Shown: positions 44,231 to 53,061, counted from the first letter of the stretch. The stretch is DNA of 64,000 nt from DASSBG01 sp963800395 (GCA_963800395.1 CAWDBD010000002.1:186001-250000), one strand, 5' to 3'. Numbers and translations: made by a program. The notes: generated from the letters alone by a model not told the origin.

Positions 44231-44796
44231 GGCTGCCACCGGCTGAGTTTCTCGCTGAGCTCCGGTCGGTCACGTTCCGGCATCTCGCGTGACGGCGTGC
44301 CGATATGCACAAAGCCGACCACGCACTCATTGCTTTCCAGTCCGAGCAGTTGCGCGGCATCGCGATCATACGCGGCCCAGCCGGTCAGCCACTGCGCTGC
44401 AAACCCCATGGCATGTGCGCCAAGCAGCAGGCTGTAGGCCACGCACCCGGCCGACAAAAGCTGCTCCTGCTCCGGGATCTTCGGGTGGTCGCCTTGCAAC
44501 TGCGCGATGACCGCAACAATCAGAGGGGCATGCTGGTAGCGCTCCCGATCCTTGATCTGCTTGGCTTCGGGCAGTTCCGGGTCCTTGCGCAAATGCAGTT
44601 CGGCCAGCCGTCGACCAAGCTCGCGGCGCGCCTTGCCCTCGAGCAGGACAAATCGCCATGGCGTCAGCTTGCCATGATCCGGAACGCGCATCGCGGCAGT
44701 GAGCAATTGCTCCATTTGTTCTGCATCAGGTCCGGGCTCGCCCAGCTGCAGGGCCGGTACCGATCGGCGGGAGTTCAGCAGGTCAAGAGAAGTCAT
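44227..44796 (-). CDS. Nitroreductase family protein, YdjA-like
   Basis: 189 residues. FMN-binding fold with LNSRRSVPALQLGEPGPDAEQMEQLLTAA-type start (LNSRRS), APDHGKLTPWRF-like loop as VPDHGKLTPWRF, and GFAAQWLTGW and GFVHIGTP near the end, all typical of the small YdjA subgroup. Uses NAD(P)H; natural substrate unknown. Overlaps the exonuclease gene by 4 bp; likely a two-gene operon. Confidence 0.9.
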   Translation of the reverse strand: MTSLDLLNSRRSVPALQLGEPGPDAEQMEQLLTAAMRVPDHGKLTPWRFVLLEGKARRELGRRLAELHLRKDPELPEAKQIKDRERYQHAPLIVAVIAQLQGDHPKIPEQEQLLSAGCVAYSLLLGAHAMGFAAQWLTGWAAYDRDAAQLLGLESNECVVGFVHIGTPSREMPERDRPELSEKLSRWQP

Positions 44797-44915
44797 GCGC
44801 CGAGTCTAGCAGTTTGCCGGCTGTGAGCACGGAGCAGGATGGACGACGTTGCAGCGCAGACAGCCGCGACAGTGGGCGGTACACTGCGGGCAACTTCCCT
44901 GCAAAGGAGCATGGC

Positions 44916-46019
44916 ATGCCGATCACGGTAGCTGCATTACGCGAGACGCGAGCCGGTGAGCGACGCGTGGCAATCACGCCGGAAACGGCTGCCAAATTGC
45001 GCAAGCAGGATGTGCAGGTGATGCTTGAGCCTGACGCCGGCGAAACCGCCGGTTTTCCCGACCAGGCCTATGCCGATGTGGTCTGGGCCGATGCCGGAGA
45101 TCTGGCGCGCCAGGCTGATGCCTTGCTGTGTGTGCAGCCTCCTGCTGCTGAAGTAGTGGCGGCCATGCGCGAGGGAGCCATGCTGATTGGCCAGTTGCAA
45201 CCGCACGCCGACCAGGCACGTGTGGCGGCCTGGGCCAAGCAGGGCATCAGTGCTTTTGCATTGGAACTGTTGCCGAGAACCACTCGCGCCCAGTCAATGG
45301 ACGTCTTGTCGTCGCAGGCCGCCGTAGCCGGTTATCGGGCCATGCTGATTGCGGCCGAAGCGGCACCCAAGTTCTTTCCCATGCTGACCACGGCGGCGGG
45401 CACCATTCGCCCGGCGAGCGTGCTGGTGATCGGCGCTGGCGTGGCCGGCTTGCAGGCCATCGCAACGGCGCGCCGGCTGGGAGCGCAGGTCGAAGGATAT
45501 GACGTCCGCCCTGAAACCCGCGAGCAGATCCAGTCCCTGGGTGCGCGCTTTCTCGAACTGGGCGTCACTGCGGCCGGCAGTGGCGGATACGCTCGGGAAT
45601 TGTCTGCCGAGGAGAAGGCGGCACAACAAAAAGCGTTGGCCGAGCATCTGGGCAAGGTGGACGTGGTGGTGACCACGGCGGCCGTGCCAGGGCGCCCGGC
45701 CCCCAAAATTCTCAGCCAGGCGATGGTCGAGGGCATGCGTCCAGGCGCCCTGGTCGTGGACCTGGCTGCAGAGACGGGCGGCAATTGCGAGCTGACCCAG
45801 GCCGGACAGCGGGTGCGTCATCATGGTGTTGAGATAATCGGGCCACTGGACCTGGCGGCCGGCGCGGCGACATCGGCCAGTGCCATGTATGCCCGCAATC
45901 TGCTCAATTTTCTCGGCCTGATGCTGGGAAAAGGCGGTCTGCACGCTGATTTCGAGGATGATCTGATCGCTGCAAGCTGTGTCAGCCATTCGGGTGAGGA
46001 GCGATTCTCCGCGTCCTGA
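44916..46019 (+). CDS. pntAA: NAD(P) transhydrogenase subunit alpha part 1
   Basis: 367 residues from ATG at 44916, with AAGGAG six bases upstream. NAD(H)-binding domain I of proton-translocating transhydrogenase: ALRETRAGERRVAITPETAAKL, the hydrophobic KQGISAFALELLPRTTRAQSMDVLSSQA, and the Rossmann VLVIGAGVAGLQAIATARRLGAQVEGYDVR. It ends after domain I, so the alpha subunit is split as in Rhodospirillum-type enzymes; the TM part is PntAB at 47605. A three-gene reverse-strand cassette lies between them. Confidence 0.93.
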   Translation: MPITVAALRETRAGERRVAITPETAAKLRKQDVQVMLEPDAGETAGFPDQAYADVVWADAGDLARQADALLCVQPPAAEVVAAMREGAMLIGQLQPHADQARVAAWAKQGISAFALELLPRTTRAQSMDVLSSQAAVAGYRAMLIAAEAAPKFFPMLTTAAGTIRPASVLVIGAGVAGLQAIATARRLGAQVEGYDVRPETREQIQSLGARFLELGVTAAGSGGYARELSAEEKAAQQKALAEHLGKVDVVVTTAAVPGRPAPKILSQAMVEGMRPGALVVDLAAETGGNCELTQAGQRVRHHGVEIIGPLDLAAGAATSASAMYARNLLNFLGLMLGKGGLHADFEDDLIAASCVSHSGEERFSAS

Positions 46020-46091
46020 GACCAAGCACAGGTGCTGGCCGCAGCATGCGATCAGTGGTGCGGCGCGGTCTACTGCCCGACCTCGTTGCTG

Positions 46092-46478
46092 CTACTGGCT
46101 CCCGGGTCCGGTTCGCCTCGGCTGTTGTGCGGGATCGACTTGCAGGGCATGTTCCCTTTCTGCCTGATGCCGCCACTGGCTTCGCAGCGCCTGGCGGCGT
46201 TGCTCGGGAAGTGTCTGATAGTAACGATAGGCGCGCAATACCCGGCGCTGCTGTCCGGGGCTCATCTGCTGAAATTCTTGCGCCTGTGCCCTGACCTGAG
46301 GGCTCAGTGCAGGCGACATGGGCTGCTTGGGTTGGTTCGACATCGTTTGCGACTGGCTTGAAGCCTGGCTGCTGTCGTTTTGTGTCTGTGCCGCTTGCGC
46401 GCGCGCCAAGGCTGGCGCAGCTGGCAGAAGCAGCACCAGGGCCAATGCAAGACAGTTCCTGTTGAGAGATGCCAACAT
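46092..46478 (-). CDS. DUF3106-like periplasmic protein
   Basis: 128 residues. Signal peptide (LALALVLLLPAAPALARA), a Gln/Ser-rich linker, then LSPQVRAQAQEFQQMSPGQQRRVLRAYRYYQTLPEQRRQALRSQWR, matching the DUF3106 pattern of repeated L-x-P-E-x-R-xx-L motifs. Last gene of the reverse-strand cassette, 3 bp after the membrane protein. Sigma factor / DUF3619 / DUF3106 triplets are known in betaproteobacteria. Function unknown; a heavy-metal-resistance-like helical repeat sensor is only a guess. Confidence 0.75.
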   Translation of the reverse strand: MLASLNRNCLALALVLLLPAAPALARAQAAQTQNDSSQASSQSQTMSNQPKQPMSPALSPQVRAQAQEFQQMSPGQQRRVLRAYRYYQTLPEQRRQALRSQWRHQAEREHALQVDPAQQPRRTGPGSQ

Positions 46479-46481
46479 GAC

Positions 46482-46847
46482 TCAGTTCCTTGCCAGCGCC
46501 TGCTCGTCCTGGGTCGCCAGCCAACGGTAGAATTCCAGATCCTTGTACAGATCGGTGCTTTCGGCAAGCTGGGTGCTCGTCGCCTGGTCCCGGACAGGAG
46601 GTGATGAGGCGGGCATGTTGCTGGCACGATACCCCCACCCGATCACCAATACCAGCGCTGAAGCGGCCATGGCCCCGGCGGGCACCAGCATGCGCTTGAG
46701 CAGACCTTGCGGCCGGGACGCCAGCGCATCCAGGCGGGCTTTTTGCAGGGCCTGCCGTGATTGCGGCGGCAGGGTTTGGCAGCTTTGCCGATACAGCGCG
46801 CGTGCCTTGCGCTCGAGTTGATCGGTCCTGTGCCGGTTCATTTCCAT
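46482..46847 (-). CDS. Putative anti-sigma-like membrane protein (DUF3619-like)
   Basis: 121 residues. An N-terminal cytoplasmic part rich in Arg/Gln (RKARALYRQSCQTLPPQSRQALQKARLDAL), one TM helix at about 54-72 (MLVPAGAMAASALVLVIGWGY) and a short extracytoplasmic tail. Start overlaps the sigma factor gene by 10 bp. Size, topology and position fit the DUF3619 / anti-sigma role, but no ZAS zinc motif is present. The call rests mostly on context. Confidence 0.65.
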   Translation of the reverse strand: MEMNRHRTDQLERKARALYRQSCQTLPPQSRQALQKARLDALASRPQGLLKRMLVPAGAMAASALVLVIGWGYRASNMPASSPPVRDQATSTQLAESTDLYKDLEFYRWLATQDEQALARN

Positions 46848-47452
46848 TCCTCCAGTTGCTGGCGCAGCGCCGTGCGGGCGCGCGAAAGGTGGGTCTTCAC
46901 ACTGCCTTCCGAACAGCCCATGGCGCGGGCCGTGGCAGCGCCATCCAGCTCGTTCAGTATGCGCAGACTGAACGCCTCGAACTGGCGCTGCGGCAGTTCC
47001 TGCATGGCCGACTCCAGCGCACGCATGGCCTGGCTGTCGGCAAGATTGTCAAATGGCCCGGGCCCGTGATCGGCTGGTTCCCAGGCTGGCAGCTGCTCGT
47101 TGTGGGCATCCCGGCCGTTCAACCAGCCGAGCATGATGGAACGTACCTTGCGGCGCCGCTGAATGTCCACGATGCGGCGTCTGAGGATACTCCAGAACAG
47201 CGGTGTCCATTCGTCCACGGGCTTGTCGGCATAACGACTGGCCAGCCGCATCATGGCATCCTGCACGGCGTCCATCGCATCCTCGTGATGGCGCAGCCTT
47301 ATCTGTGCGGTTCGCAGCGCCTGTGTCTCGACCGAGGCCAGGAAACTGTTCATGCTGATGGTGCTTGAAACGGGGGCCGACGGCGACTCGCTCAAGCTGA
47401 CAAAACTGGCCTGATCCATGCTGTCCGATTCTACCCGTGCTGCGGTTTTCAT
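46838..47452 (-). CDS. ECF-type RNA polymerase sigma factor
   Basis: 204 residues if started at 47452 (AGGG eight bases upstream); a start at 47353 (MNSFLASVE) gives 171 residues and begins exactly at region 2, so the start is uncertain. Region 2: RTAQIRLRHHEDAMDAVQDAMMRLASRY; -10-binding helix LFWSILRRRIVDIQRRRK; region 4: LPQRQFEAFSLRILNELDGAATARAMGCSEGSVKTHLSRARTALR. Directs RNA polymerase to an unknown regulon, probably controlled by the membrane protein encoded next. Confidence 0.85.
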   Translation of the reverse strand: MKTAARVESDSMDQASFVSLSESPSAPVSSTISMNSFLASVETQALRTAQIRLRHHEDAMDAVQDAMMRLASRYADKPVDEWTPLFWSILRRRIVDIQRRRKVRSIMLGWLNGRDAHNEQLPAWEPADHGPGPFDNLADSQAMRALESAMQELPQRQFEAFSLRILNELDGAATARAMGCSEGSVKTHLSRARTALRQQLEEWK

Positions 47453-47604
47453 GTGGTATACCCTAGCAAACGCGACAGGCTCGCTTTGGTTGACCAGAAG
47501 GGGGAGGACAGAGCCTGCATATTTCGTCGGTGCAATTCAGCCGTGCTCGACCCGGGGTTCCCATGCCACGTATGATGAACGATGACAGCTGAACGGGGAC
47601 GACC

Positions 47605-47916
47605 ATGATTGATGGCTTTGTGGCTTTGTACATTTTCATGCTGGCGGCATTTACCGGTTACGAAATCATCGGTCGGGTACCGGTGATCCTGCACACCCCG
47701 CTGATGTCGGGATCCAATTTCGTCCACGGCATCGTGCTGGTGGGTGCCATGGTGGCGCTGGGACAGGCTCATGACGGTCTTGGTATCGGCATCGCCTTTC
47801 TGGCCGTGCTGCTGGCCGCAGGCAATGCCGTGGGTGGCTACGTGGTCACCGAACGCATGCTGGAGATGTTCAAGCCCAGCAGCAAACCGGCCGGCAAGTC
47901 CGGGGATACGCCGTGA
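47605..47916 (+). CDS. pntAB: NAD(P) transhydrogenase subunit alpha part 2 (PntAB)
   Basis: 103 residues with three TM helices: FVALYIFMLAAFTGYEIIGRVP, NFVHGIVLVGAMVAL and GIAFLAVLLAAGNAVGGYVVTERML. This is the membrane part of the alpha subunit that is fused to domain I in E. coli PntA. GGGG precedes the ATG. The 152-bp gap before it means a separate promoter from pntAA is likely; TATGAT at about 47572 is a possible -10. Its stop overlaps the pntB GTG (GTGA). Confidence 0.93.
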   Translation: MIDGFVALYIFMLAAFTGYEIIGRVPVILHTPLMSGSNFVHGIVLVGAMVALGQAHDGLGIGIAFLAVLLAAGNAVGGYVVTERMLEMFKPSSKPAGKSGDTP

Positions 47917-49373
47917 GTGCCGTACTGCTGCTGGTCAAGTCCAGCTACCTCGTTGCGGCATTGCTGTTCATTGTCGGGCTCAAGCGCATGAGCAAGCCGC
48001 TCACGGCGCGCGGCGGCATCGTCTGGGCTGGCGTGGGCATGCTGGTGGCCGTGCTGGCGACCTTTTTTCTGCCAGGCCTGCAGCATCAGGGCCTGATGGC
48101 GCTGGGCATTGTCATCGCCGGTGGACTGGCATGGTGGACAGGCCGGCGCGTGGCGATGACCGCGATGCCGCAAATGGTGGCCATCTACAACGGCCTGGGT
48201 GGCGGTGCTGCGGCGGCGATTGGCGCGGTGGAACTGATCGTGGCCGCGCGACTGGCCGACATGGCTGATGCTTCGCCATTGCAGATCGAGGCCTGGGGCC
48301 AGGCCTACCAAGACATGCTCAAGCATGACATGGGCGTGGCAGGTACCAGTCTGGCGGTGCTCGGAGCACTGATCGGCGCCATCTCCTTTTCAGGCTCACT
48401 GATCGCCTTCGCCAAGCTGCAGGGTTGGCTGGACAAACGTTTCGTGTTTCCCGCCCAGCAGGTGATCAACCTGCTGGTGCTGGCCCTTGCCGTGATTCTT
48501 GGTGTGGCCATGCTGGCCGGAATCACCGGCATGGGCATGATCACGGCATTCTTTGTTGCGGCACTGGCCTTCGGCATCCTGATGACGCTGCCCATCGGTG
48601 GCGCCGACATGCCGGTAGTGATTTCACTGTACAACGCCCTGACCGGGCTGGCCGTGGCGTTTGAAGGCTTCGTGCTGCAGAACGAAGCCATGATCATTGC
48701 CGGTACCGTGGTTGGCGCGGCTGGCACCCTGCTGACCCAGCTGATGGCCAAGGCCATGAATCGCTCGCTGGGCAGCGTGCTGTTTGGCAGCTTCGGTGCA
48801 GCGGGCGGCCAGGCGCAGGATATCGCCGGCGACATGAAACCGATCGACGCGGCCGATGCGGCCGCGATGATGGCCTGGGCCGAACGCGTGGTCATCGTGC
48901 CGGGTTATGGCATGGCCGTGGCCCAGGCGCAGCACAAGGTGTGGGAGCTTGCCAAATCGCTGATCGACCGCGGCGTCAAGGTGCGCTTCGCTATCCATCC
49001 GGTGGCTGGCCGCATGCCAGGCCACATGAACGTGTTGCTGGCCGAGGCGGGCGTCCCCTACGACCTGATCGTCGACATGGACGACATCAATCCGGAATTC
49101 CCCAGCACCGATGTCTCACTGGTGATCGGCGCCAACGATGTCGTCAACCCGGTGGCCAGGACCGACCCGTCCTCGCCCATCTACGGCATGCCGATTCTGG
49201 ATGTCTCCAATTCAAAAAACGTCATTGTCATCAAGCGTGGCAAAGGCACCGGATTTGCCGGCATCGAGAACGCCCTGTTCTTTGCCGACAACACCCGCAT
49301 GCTTTTCGGTGACGGTCAGGCTGCCGCCGGCGAGCTCGTCAGCGAGCTGAAAACGCTCGACAGCGGACATTGA
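47913..49373 (+). CDS. pntB: NAD(P) transhydrogenase subunit beta
   Basis: 486 residues from GTG at 47913, overlapping the pntAB stop. About nine TM helices, then the NADP(H)-binding domain III with VPGYGMAVAQAQHKVWELAK and HPVAGRMPGHMNVLLAEAGVPYD, and VIGANDVVNPVARTDP. With PntAA and PntAB it forms the inner-membrane pump that couples proton entry to NADPH formation from NADH. Confidence 0.95.
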   Translation: MSAVLLLVKSSYLVAALLFIVGLKRMSKPLTARGGIVWAGVGMLVAVLATFFLPGLQHQGLMALGIVIAGGLAWWTGRRVAMTAMPQMVAIYNGLGGGAAAAIGAVELIVAARLADMADASPLQIEAWGQAYQDMLKHDMGVAGTSLAVLGALIGAISFSGSLIAFAKLQGWLDKRFVFPAQQVINLLVLALAVILGVAMLAGITGMGMITAFFVAALAFGILMTLPIGGADMPVVISLYNALTGLAVAFEGFVLQNEAMIIAGTVVGAAGTLLTQLMAKAMNRSLGSVLFGSFGAAGGQAQDIAGDMKPIDAADAAAMMAWAERVVIVPGYGMAVAQAQHKVWELAKSLIDRGVKVRFAIHPVAGRMPGHMNVLLAEAGVPYDLIVDMDDINPEFPSTDVSLVIGANDVVNPVARTDPSSPIYGMPILDVSNSKNVIVIKRGKGTGFAGIENALFFADNTRMLFGDGQAAAGELVSELKTLDSGH

Positions 49374-49437
49374 CCGCGCCAATCGTCCTGACCGTGCTGC
49401 ACGCGGCGCGGCCAGGGCTTCCCAGGGGATTTCCGGC

Positions 49438-50754
49438 ATGGCCGATGCAAACGAGCTGAACCGCGGCGACCAGGTGGCTGCCCGCCGCCCGCTTGGCCTG
49501 TGGATGGCCACGGCGCTGGTGGTCGGGAGCATGATTGGCAGTGGCGTATTCATGCTGCCGGCGGCGCTTGCTCCTTACGGTGCGGCCAGTCTGGTCGGCT
49601 GGGGCATCACGCTGTGTGGCGCGCTGCTGCTGGCGGCGACGTTCGCCAAGTTGGCGACGCACTGGCCGTGCACGGGCGGGCCCTATGCGTATGTGCGCCG
49701 AAGCTTTGGCGATGCCGCGGGATTCGCCATCGCGTGGAGCTACTGGGTATCCATCTGGTCCGGTCTCGCCGCCATTGCCGTGGCTTTCGCCGGCAGTGTT
49801 GGCGCGATCTTCCCCGTGCTGACCGCGACGCCGGTGCGTGCGGCTTGTTGTGCACTGGTGGCCCTGTGGGTGTGTACCTTCGTCAACCTGCTCGGCCTGC
49901 GCTCGGCTGGTGTCATGCAGGTCGTGGCCACGGCATTGAAGCTGCTGCCCCTGCTGCTGTTCGGCATTGTTGCGCTGTGGTTTGTTGATGCAGGCAACTA
50001 CCGGCCATTCAATCCCAGCGGTCATTCGATTCCGCGGGTGGCGCAGATCACCGTCATCCTGACCATGTGGGCCTTCGCCGGTCTCGAAGTGGCCACGGTG
50101 CCGGCCGGCGCCACGCGCGACGCCAGGCGCACCATTCCGCGGGCAACCGTACTCGGTACCCTGCTGGCCGGCATCGCCACGATCCTGGCATGTACCGTGG
50201 TCATCGGTCTGGTGCCCACGGAGATTCTCAAGGCGTCCGGCGCGCCCATGGCCGAAGCGGCAGGGCGTGTGTGGGGTGCCGGAGCCGCCATGGGCATCGC
50301 GGTCCTCGCTGCCGTCTCGACCTTCGGTGCAATCAATGGCTGGTTGCTCGTATGCGCGCAGGTATCGCTGGCGGCAGCCGAGGATGGTCTGTTTCCAAAA
50401 CGCTTCGCGGGGCTGGATCGCAACGCGACGCCGGCCTTCGGCATCCTGGTCGGCGCATCCTTGTCCACCGTTCTGGTCATTGCCAGTTACAGCCGTTCGC
50501 TGGTCGATCTGTTCACCTTCATCCTGCTGGTCTCGACCTCGGCCATTCTGTTGCCTTACGCGGCGGGCAGCGCCGCGTGGCTTCACAGTGGCGGCAGGGA
50601 TGGCGGGCGTGTGGTTGCCGGTCTGGCGCTGCTATACAGCATTTACGCCCTGTGTGGCGCGGGCGCCGAGGCGCTTGCCTGGGGTGCCGTGTTGCTGCTG
50701 GCCGGTGCGCCGGTCTATCTGTGGATGCGCCATGGGCGTGGCACAAAGCCCTAG
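49438..50754 (+). CDS. APC-family amino acid permease, AdiC-like
   Basis: 438 residues, 12 TM helices. TM1 has the substrate-binding GSMIGSGVFMLPAAL motif and TM6 the WAFAGLEVATVPAG unwound segment, both typical of the basic amino acid/polyamine antiporter group (AdiC, PotE). Whether it swaps arginine/agmatine or another pair cannot be read. The gene stands alone, with a palindrome at 50766 separating it from the reverse-strand membrane gene. Confidence 0.87.
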   Translation: MADANELNRGDQVAARRPLGLWMATALVVGSMIGSGVFMLPAALAPYGAASLVGWGITLCGALLLAATFAKLATHWPCTGGPYAYVRRSFGDAAGFAIAWSYWVSIWSGLAAIAVAFAGSVGAIFPVLTATPVRAACCALVALWVCTFVNLLGLRSAGVMQVVATALKLLPLLLFGIVALWFVDAGNYRPFNPSGHSIPRVAQITVILTMWAFAGLEVATVPAGATRDARRTIPRATVLGTLLAGIATILACTVVIGLVPTEILKASGAPMAEAAGRVWGAGAAMGIAVLAAVSTFGAINGWLLVCAQVSLAAAEDGLFPKRFAGLDRNATPAFGILVGASLSTVLVIASYSRSLVDLFTFILLVSTSAILLPYAAGSAAWLHSGGRDGGRVVAGLALLYSIYALCGAGAEALAWGAVLLLAGAPVYLWMRHGRGTKP

Positions 50755-50765
50755 TTGACCGCCGC

Positions 50766-50783
50766 CTCGGCAGTACTGCCGAG
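50766..50783. terminator. Palindrome between convergent genes
   Basis: CTCGGCAGTACTGCCGAG is a perfect 18-bp palindrome 12 bp after the permease stop, followed on the plus strand by TTGTCCTGTT. Plausible bidirectional terminator, weak T-tract. Confidence 0.5.
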
Positions 50784-50792
50784 TTGTCCTGT

Positions 50793-51236
50793 TCAGCGCT
50801 CGCCAGTCTTGCGACCGGGCCAGATGACAAGAATGGCGGCCAGAATCGCAGCGGCGGCGTACAGCATCTGATGCTGAATCGGCATGAGCCGCCAGGCTAG
50901 CTGGCTGGTGCTGGCGATGCCACTGGTATGGATCACGTCGATCAGCGGCAGGCCGAGCTGGGCGGCAATGCGCGCCAGCAACTGCAGGCATTCGGCGTAA
51001 AAAGCAGCCAGCAAGGTACCCAGGCCTGCCAACCCGGCGGCAAACCAGCTGGCTTGCGGACTGGAGAAGCGCATGCTGGCGGCCATGGCCATGCCGGCGC
51101 CAACGGACAACCAGGCCGCATGAGCCATGCCAAGGCCGGAAAGCAGCGACCAGACGGCACCCAGTGCCAGGCCGCTGAGCACGGCGGTCAGCAGCATGAC
51201 CAGGCTGGAGAAGACGTGGCGAGAGCGCTCAGACAT
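50793..51236 (-). CDS. Four-TM membrane protein of unknown function
   Basis: 147 residues from ATG at 51236 (MSERSRHVFSS); the frame is open 68 codons further upstream, but that part overlaps nothing conserved and contains low-complexity Pro/Ser/Lys sequence. Four hydrophobic helices (LVMLLTAVLSGLALGAVWSLLSG, WLSVGAGMAMAAS, WFAAGLAGLGTLLAAFYAECLQLL, MLYAAAAILAAILVIW). No family recognised. It diverges from sufT. Confidence 0.7.
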   Translation of the reverse strand: MSERSRHVFSSLVMLLTAVLSGLALGAVWSLLSGLGMAHAAWLSVGAGMAMAASMRFSSPQASWFAAGLAGLGTLLAAFYAECLQLLARIAAQLGLPLIDVIHTSGIASTSQLAWRLMPIQHQMLYAAAAILAAILVIWPGRKTGER

Positions 51237-51405
51237 CAGCTTTTTCGGAGATGGGGGAATGGGGCAATGCCTTTCCTTTGTGCTTGCGGACATGGGTGAG
51301 CTTGCAGGCGCGCCAGCAAAGAACTGGCGAAAGCGCGATAATAGATGGCTGCCGCCGACGTTCCAAGCGGCCATGGCAACTTCATTCCAGTTTTCACGAG
51401 TCAAC

Positions 51406-51963
51406 ATGAGCGGATTCAGTCTCAACAGCGAGCCCTTCACCCTGCAGCGCGATTGCCCCGCCGTACTGGTACCGGCGGGGGACGAGGTCTTGTTGCCGGC
51501 CGGTCAGATCGGCTACATCACCCAGGCCCTGGGCGGCAGTTTCACCATTTATATCGAGGGCAATCTGTTTCGCGTGGCCGGGAAGGAGGCCGATGCCCTG
51601 GGCAAGGAGCCTCCAGCGCCGCTGGAACTGCCCGACAACGCCGATGACGCGGATGTCGAGAAACTGGTGTGGCAGCAGTTGCGCACCTGTTTCGACCCCG
51701 AAATCCCGGTCAATATTGTCGAGCTGGGCCTGGTCTACGACGTCAGCGTCAGCCATCGTGACGACGGCATGCGCGATGTCTACGTCAAACTGACCCTCAC
51801 CGCGCCGGGTTGCGGCATGGGCGATATCCTCGTCGACGATGCGCGGGACAAGGTCGATCTGATCCCCACCGTGGCCGATACCGATGTCGATCTGGTATTC
51901 GACCCGCCGTGGAACTTCTCGATGATGTCCGACGCGGCAAAGCTGGAAACCGGCATGCTTTGA
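51406..51963 (+). CDS. sufT: Iron-sulfur assembly protein SufT
   Basis: 185 residues from ATG at 51406; the longer frame (from 51127) overlaps the divergent gene and is rejected. The N-terminal 65 residues form a beta-rich SufT-specific part (PAVLVPAGDEVLLPAGQIGYITQALGGSFT), then a MIP18/DUF59 domain (FDPEIPVNIVELGLVYDV, LTLTAPGCGMGDIL, DPPWNFSMMS) with the conserved Cys and the DPPW motif. Helps mature Fe-S proteins. Other suf genes are not nearby. Confidence 0.88.
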   Translation: MSGFSLNSEPFTLQRDCPAVLVPAGDEVLLPAGQIGYITQALGGSFTIYIEGNLFRVAGKEADALGKEPPAPLELPDNADDADVEKLVWQQLRTCFDPEIPVNIVELGLVYDVSVSHRDDGMRDVYVKLTLTAPGCGMGDILVDDARDKVDLIPTVADTDVDLVFDPPWNFSMMSDAAKLETGML

Positions 51964-52080
51964 ACGCCAGGGCACGAGGCAGTGGCTGCGTGAATGGCGT
52001 CTGCGTGCTTGTTGCCGCGTCCGCATTGCAACAAGCGATTTTTCTCACTTTTCCAGGTTGCACAAAGGTAACTCCAGGAC

Positions 52081-52767
52081 ATGTCCGATCAAGCGCAAAA
52101 CCAGTCCCGCGCCGTGGTGCTTCTTTCCGGCGGCATGGATTCTGCCGTTGTCGCCGCGATGGCCTCCGAGCAGGGTTTTGTCGTGCACGCCTTGAGCGTG
52201 TCCTACGGCCAGCGCCACCACTCCGAGCTGGCGGCGGCCGATCGCGTGTGCACGATGCTTGGCATCGCCCAGCACAAGGTCGTGGACGTTGATCTGCGCA
52301 GTATTGGGGGCTCGGCCCTGACCGCCGACATCGACGTTCCCGAATCCGGCGGCACGGGCATTCCGGTCACCTATGTCCCCGCGCGCAACACCATCATGCT
52401 GTCAATCGCGCTGGGCTGGGCCGAAGTGCTGGAATCAAATGATATCTACTGCGGTGTCAATGCCGTCGACTATTCCGGCTACCCCGATTGCCGCCCGGCC
52501 TTCATTGAATCGTTTCAGCAGCTGGCCAACCTGGCCACCCGAATCGGTGTCGAAGGCAGCGGAATGAAGGTGCATGCGCCACTGATGAGCTTGTCCAAGG
52601 CCGACATCGCACGTGAAGCCCAGCGCCTGGGCGTGGACCTGGGGCAGACCGTGAGTTGCTACCGTGCCGACATCAACGGTCGCGCCTGCGGCCACTGCGA
52701 TGCCTGCCACCTGCGCGCGGAAGGCTTTCGCGAAGCGGGCATCGATGATCCGACCCGGTACCAATAG
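52081..52767 (+). CDS. queC: 7-cyano-7-deazaguanine synthase
   Basis: Makes preQ0 for queuosine tRNA modification. 228 residues. ATP pyrophosphatase PP-loop LLSGGMDSAVV at the start, VSYGQRHHSE, YVPARNTIMLSIA, CGVNAVDYSGYPDCR, and the C-terminal zinc site CYRADINGRACGHCDACHLR with four Cys. All expected residues are present. It lies 117 bp after sufT and 146 bp before a tRNA-Lys gene. Confidence 0.96.
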   Translation: MSDQAQNQSRAVVLLSGGMDSAVVAAMASEQGFVVHALSVSYGQRHHSELAAADRVCTMLGIAQHKVVDVDLRSIGGSALTADIDVPESGGTGIPVTYVPARNTIMLSIALGWAEVLESNDIYCGVNAVDYSGYPDCRPAFIESFQQLANLATRIGVEGSGMKVHAPLMSLSKADIAREAQRLGVDLGQTVSCYRADINGRACGHCDACHLRAEGFREAGIDDPTRYQ

Positions 52768-52912
52768 TGTGCGAAAGCGGTTAGAATCCGCAGCCGCAAT
52801 CAAGATCGGGCGCGGTCAGGCGTCATGGCTGCAACGTCCGGGCGCAGACCTTGAACTGTCCCGAGGCAAGCCGGGGTTGCCTGTTGCGCTTCGCGCAATG
52901 CGTTTTCTAGAT

Positions 52913-52987
52913 GGGCCGTTAGCTCAGCGGTAGAGCACTGGACTTTTAATCCATTGGTCGAAGGTTCGATCCCTTCACGGCCCACCA
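52913..52987 (+). tRNA. tRNA-Lys (anticodon TTT)
   Basis: 75 nt including the encoded CCA. Acceptor stem GGGCCGT/ACGGCCC is perfect, T-arm GAAGG-TTCGATC-CCTTC is perfect, and the anticodon loop is CTTTTAA. Positions 27-43 form a C-U mismatch where G-U is more usual; the other four anticodon-stem pairs are normal. The D-loop is one base shorter than in many tRNA-Lys. The last 40 nt recur at 57955. Confidence 0.95.
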
Positions 52988-52990
52988 TTT
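52948..52990 (+). repeat. 43-bp direct repeat, copy 1 (tRNA-Lys 3' end)
   Basis: Identical to 57955-57997. Covers the last 40 nt of the tRNA plus ATT-T. Homology then continues, less perfectly, through the leader and following gene. A tRNA 3' end repeated at the far side of a 5,007-bp interval is the arrangement of tRNA-targeted integration, but no integrase is present. Confidence 0.9.
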
Positions 52991-53017
52991 TCCCGAAGAT
53001 TGAGACTTTCTTTGCCG

Positions 53018-53044
53018 GCGGCTGTCCCTCGGCCGCGCTTTTTT
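53018..53044 (+). terminator. Intrinsic terminator after tRNA-Lys
   Basis: Stem GCGGC/GCCGC (53018-53022 with 53032-53036), 9-nt loop, then GC and six T. The equivalent hairpin downstream of the tRNA fragment at 57995 is degraded. Confidence 0.6.
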
Positions 53045-53061
53045 GCGTTTTGACTTCATGA

